A stretch of 31,185 bases of DNA, from positions 1 through 31,185 of the forward strand of contig CAKPYT010000043.1 in the NCBI GenBank assembly GCA_934203075.1. Direction: 5' to 3'. The DNA is from an uncultured Clostridia bacterium (GTDB taxonomy: Bacteria; Bacillota; Clostridia; Christensenellales; CAG-314). How positions within the stretch are numbered: the stretch's first letter is position 1; each line of letters opens with the position of its first letter. Positions 28,928-31,185 of this stretch are shown in pieces. Both the position numbers and the translations under genes were made by a program. The notes under the pieces were generated by a model that had not been told where the DNA came from, searched no databases, and worked only from the letters and a program-made list of their open reading frames with translations.

Positions 28928-29713
28928 TTAGTACAATTTGCCGACGATGAAGTTGAGGAGCCGCTGCGGTAAAAATTTGGCCAGCACGCAGATGCACTTA
29001 TACCCAAACCCGACGGTACAGACCGGCGGAGGGTTTTTTCTTTTTGCAATTTTGTACATTACTTTTGCAACGGTTACGGGACTTTTGCCGTGCGTTTCGT
29101 CCCTCTCCATTTTCTTTACGCTGTTGGTGATTTTTTTGCCGTAAACTTCATTTTCGACTTCCGTTTTGACCCGATTCTGCGTGAAGCCCGTTTTGGTATC
29201 CCCGGGACGAACGCAGGACACTTTGATGCCTTGCGGCTTCAGTTCCTGCGCCAGTGCAAAGGAAAAACTTTCGATGGCGGATTTTGTGGCAGAGTAGCAC
29301 GCCTGATACGGAATCGGCACGACACTCGCTACGCTTGACGTGTTGATGATTTTCCCTTTGGTTTCCCTGAGGTAGGGAATTGCGAGAGAACTGGTGAGAA
29401 CGACCCCTTTCACGTTTACACCGAAAATTTTATCAAAATCCTGCTCGGTGAGATATTCGATCGCCCCGCTGATGCCCATGCCGGCATTGTTGACAAGAAC
29501 ATCGATGCGCCCTTCCTTTTGATAAACGTCCTGCAGCACTTGCTCCATTGCCGTCCGATCCGTTACGTCACAAAGATACGAGCAAAACAGGCTGCTTTGG
29601 CAGGCATCCTTGGCGATGCCATACACGGTATTCCCCTTTTTTGCAAACAACTCCGCCGCGGCAAGGCCGATGCCGCTGCTTGCCCCGGTGATCACTACAA
29701 CTTGCTTTTTCAT
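28928..29713 (-). CDS. Short-chain dehydrogenase/reductase (DltE/YqjQ-like)
   Basis: A 261-aa classical SDR: TGASSGIG near residues 9-16, NNAG at 75-78, the Ser in INTSS near 126 and YSATK with Tyr140 and Lys144. The C-terminal 60 residues (from ETHGKSPVTVAKVMYKIAKRK to LLNFIVGKLY) are basic and hydrophobic, and may associate with the membrane. The substrate is unknown. Start 29713 is preferred over an ATG at 29728, which lies inside the -10 box. No SD is present; the -10 box TATGAT ends 6 nt before this ATG, so the message is likely leaderless. Confidence 0.88.
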   Translation of the reverse strand: MKKQVVVITGASSGIGLAAAELFAKKGNTVYGIAKDACQSSLFCSYLCDVTDRTAMEQVLQDVYQKEGRIDVLVNNAGMGISGAIEYLTEQDFDKIFGVNVKGVVLTSSLAIPYLRETKGKIINTSSVASVVPIPYQACYSATKSAIESFSFALAQELKPQGIKVSCVRPGDTKTGFTQNRVKTEVENEVYGKKITNSVKKMERDETHGKSPVTVAKVMYKIAKRKNPPPVCTVGFGYKCICVLAKFLPQRLLNFIVGKLY

Positions 29714-29719
29714 GGCTTT

Positions 29720-29749
29720 ATCATACAAAATTCCGGCGGACTATGTCAA
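29720..29749 (-). promoter_or_regulatory. Sigma-A promoter placed for a leaderless SDR message
   Basis: TTGACA (29749-29744) and TATGAT (29725-29720) are 18 nt apart on the minus strand. The ATG follows after six bases. A CAAAAGGC/GCCTTTTG stem-loop (29752-29778) lies just upstream and may end the transcript of the preceding unit. Confidence 0.78.
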
Positions 29750-29875
29750 CACAAAAGGCGCAAATCGCAAGCCTTTTGCCGACTCTTTTTCATTCCTGCC
29801 CCCTATAAGGGAGAGAATACGGAAGAACGAGCAGTTTTCTGATATAAACGGCCCCTCAAACATACCGATGCTTCC

Positions 29876-30739
29876 TCAATTTTTGTTATACCCATGCCTT
29901 TTGGAATCAAATACTGTTTTCCAATAGTTTTCTCTATCCAGAATCAACTGCGTATTTCCGTCACGCGTGTAAAAACACTCCAATATCGACCATTTGAAAT
30001 TTTTTGTGGGATATTCCGGGTCGTTTTTCAGTATTTCATCCAATGCGTCGTTGTGCCCCGTTCCGTTCGTATAGACATAGCAAGACCAACGCCCCCAGAT
30101 GCCGTCGTGCCCATAGGTGCTGCCGATATATACGTTTCCGTTCTCGGTATCTGTAATTACATAAACACAGTTCACATTCGATAAAGCAATACGCCATTCG
30201 TCATTATTCTTCTCGATAATTTCTTTTAACTGGATAAATGGTAAAGAGACCTTATTGTATCCCTCAAAAGGGATTTGTACATCGCCGTATTTTTTATCAA
30301 GCAACTGTACTACGGTAATTCTCTCCATCTCTTCGATGGGCAATTTCACGCATTTGGGCCCTTGCTGTCTCTTATACTTTACAATCAACCGCTCTTTGAA
30401 GGCACCGAATCTTTCAATTGGAATAAGATGATAAGTTTCATGTCCATCTTCGTATTTCTGTATCTCATCCGTTTTTTCGTATGCACCCAAGAAAAGCCAT
30501 TGATCCCATTTCTTGTCTTTATCCAATCGAATAAACTGTAAACAATACTTGGTGGAAATAATTCGGAAAGAAATATTGGAACCTGCATGTTTCTTCCAGG
30601 AAATGTGTTCCATTAAACGCTTTTCATTGGTGGCAAAGGAATAAATATTTTCTTTTGTTCCATTGTTTAAACAAATCGTCCAATCCGCTTTTTCTTCGCT
30701 CCCGAGAGGTAAAAGTTCCTTTAAAAATAATTCCGTCAT
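29876..30739 (-). CDS. GIY-YIG nuclease-domain protein
   Basis: A 287-aa soluble protein with an unassigned N-terminal part (residues 1-175) and a C-terminal GIY-YIG domain. The signature is CVYVITD (GIY position, 191-197) and VYIGST (YIG, 203-208), followed by the catalytic Arg in GIWGRW (217) and the metal-binding Glu in LDRENYWK (270). Such nucleases occur in homing endonucleases, restriction and repair proteins. The gene is clearly AT-richer than the rest of the window and has a good SD (AGGAG). It may form a transcription unit with the zinc-ribbon gene 64 nt upstream. No partner methyltransferase is visible inside the window. Confidence 0.88.
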   Translation of the reverse strand: MTELFLKELLPLGSEEKADWTICLNNGTKENIYSFATNEKRLMEHISWKKHAGSNISFRIISTKYCLQFIRLDKDKKWDQWLFLGAYEKTDEIQKYEDGHETYHLIPIERFGAFKERLIVKYKRQQGPKCVKLPIEEMERITVVQLLDKKYGDVQIPFEGYNKVSLPFIQLKEIIEKNNDEWRIALSNVNCVYVITDTENGNVYIGSTYGHDGIWGRWSCYVYTNGTGHNDALDEILKNDPEYPTKNFKWSILECFYTRDGNTQLILDRENYWKTVFDSKRHGYNKN

Positions 30740-30803
30740 GTATTTCTCCTTTTCTCTTCAATTCTTCTGTTTCGCAAATAACTTTCTCCTTACGCCATAT
30801 CAA

Positions 30804-31115
30804 CTAAAACCACCGGTCAACATATTTTTCTTTTTTGCACAGCTCTCCACAATTCGAACATTTATAAGTGTATTCTATGGTCTGCCTTTCTCCATAAACT
30901 CTTTGTTCATAGGTCCCTACGACATTCCCTGCTTTATCTTTTACACTTTGCTTTTCGACCTTAGAAACCGGCTCTTTGCTTAGTATCGTTTCGTTCATCC
31001 GCACTAATGTCCCACACTTTTTACAATGCGGGCATTTTTTTGAATCTATCGCTATAGCAACAGCAATAACTATAATAGCAATAACAAACAAAATAAAGGC
31101 TATTATTAGTTCCAT
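30804..31115 (-). CDS. Zinc-ribbon protein with N-terminal membrane helix
   Basis: A 103-aa protein. Residues about 4-24 form a strong membrane helix. Behind it is a CPHCKKC cluster (Cys28, 31, 34), and near the end CSNCGELC (Cys86, 89, 93), together fitting one zinc ribbon interrupted by a 50-residue insert. A strong AGGAGG site precedes the ATG. I do not recognise a specific family. It is AT-rich like the downstream GIY-YIG gene, and the two may be co-transcribed. Confidence 0.8.
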   Translation of the reverse strand: MELIIAFILFVIAIIVIAVAIAIDSKKCPHCKKCGTLVRMNETILSKEPVSKVEKQSVKDKAGNVVGTYEQRVYGERQTIEYTYKCSNCGELCKKEKYVDRWF

Positions 31116-31185
31116 CTTTCGTTTCCTCCTCTTTCAAAATCTTTTGCTCCATCCGATTCTTTCTTTTCTCCAATAAGGTAAAGAC
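31116..31185 (-). other. Possible tail of a further upstream gene
   Basis: Minus-strand frames are open at the right edge. One reads LYLIGEKKESDGAKDFERGG and stops just inside the zinc-ribbon gene; another reads SLPYWRKERIGWSKRF and stops at about 31134. Either may be the end of a gene outside the window, but 70 nt are too few to decide. The SD of the zinc-ribbon gene lies here. Confidence 0.3.

Noticed and set aside
1..31185. CRISPR arrays, insertion sequences, integrases or rRNA genes
   Set aside because: No regularly spaced repeats, transposase motifs, terminal inverted repeats or rRNA sequences were seen; only the two-copy hairpin element repeats.

Overview
The window looks like a chromosomal segment of an endospore-forming Firmicute of the class Clostridia, probably an uncultured lineage of moderate GC content. 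The evidence is a complete spoIIIAA-AH operon followed by the usual Clostridia/Bacilli order asp23-nusB-folD-xseA-xseB-ispA, strict Shine-Dalgarno (SD) sites on most genes, sigma-A promoters with a 17-nt spacer, a class A RNase P RNA, and SpoIIIA promoters of sigma-E type. The species cannot be named from this sequence alone.

Layout: (1) 1-8300, minus strand: the SpoIIIA channel operon, then Asp23, NusB, FolD, both exonuclease VII subunits and the start of ispA. These genes are tightly packed, often with 4-20 nt overlaps. (2) 8300-13400: mixed single genes, namely a TerB-like small protein, a TetR regulator, a prolyl-tRNA editing protein, tRNA-Glu(CUC), a SPOR-like membrane protein, rnpB and an unknown 255-aa protein. 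(3) 13400-16022, minus strand: a MazF RNase without a visible antitoxin, then the overlapping trio recX-dmpA-acpS. (4) 16100-17320: two small genes resembling phage tail components, with their own terminator. (5) 17350-23000: a Na+/proline-type symporter, a HAD phosphatase, GtrA, a YbaK-type deacylase, RsmI and a TrmN6-type methyltransferase. (6) 23040-29750: a large M16C peptidase, two short-chain dehydrogenases, tRNA-Gly(CCC) and MscS. (7) 29800-31185: visibly AT-richer DNA with a GIY-YIG nuclease-domain protein and a zinc-ribbon membrane protein, probably the edge of an acquired accessory region.

The most unusual signals are regulatory. Three genes (12559 plus; 22964 minus; 29713 minus) have no SD site. 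Each has a good sigma-A promoter whose -10 box ends exactly 6 nt before the ATG, so the mRNA should begin at the start codon (leaderless). Two sporulation-type genes (spoIIIAA and the SPOR-like gene) also lack an SD site and have a sigma-E/K-like -10 box 5 nt before the ATG. A 62-64 nt hairpin element occurs twice (8533 and 17258), with conserved flanks, a variable stem and a T-run on the minus strand. Both copies lie 36-37 nt upstream of the -35 box of a TTGACA promoter on the plus strand. Other oddities are a FolD with Asn at the usual catalytic-lysine position, a spoIIIAF frame that runs about 250 nt into spoIIIAG, and a perfect palindrome directly in front of the symporter's SD site.

All functional calls come from reading motifs and gene order by eye; no database search was possible.
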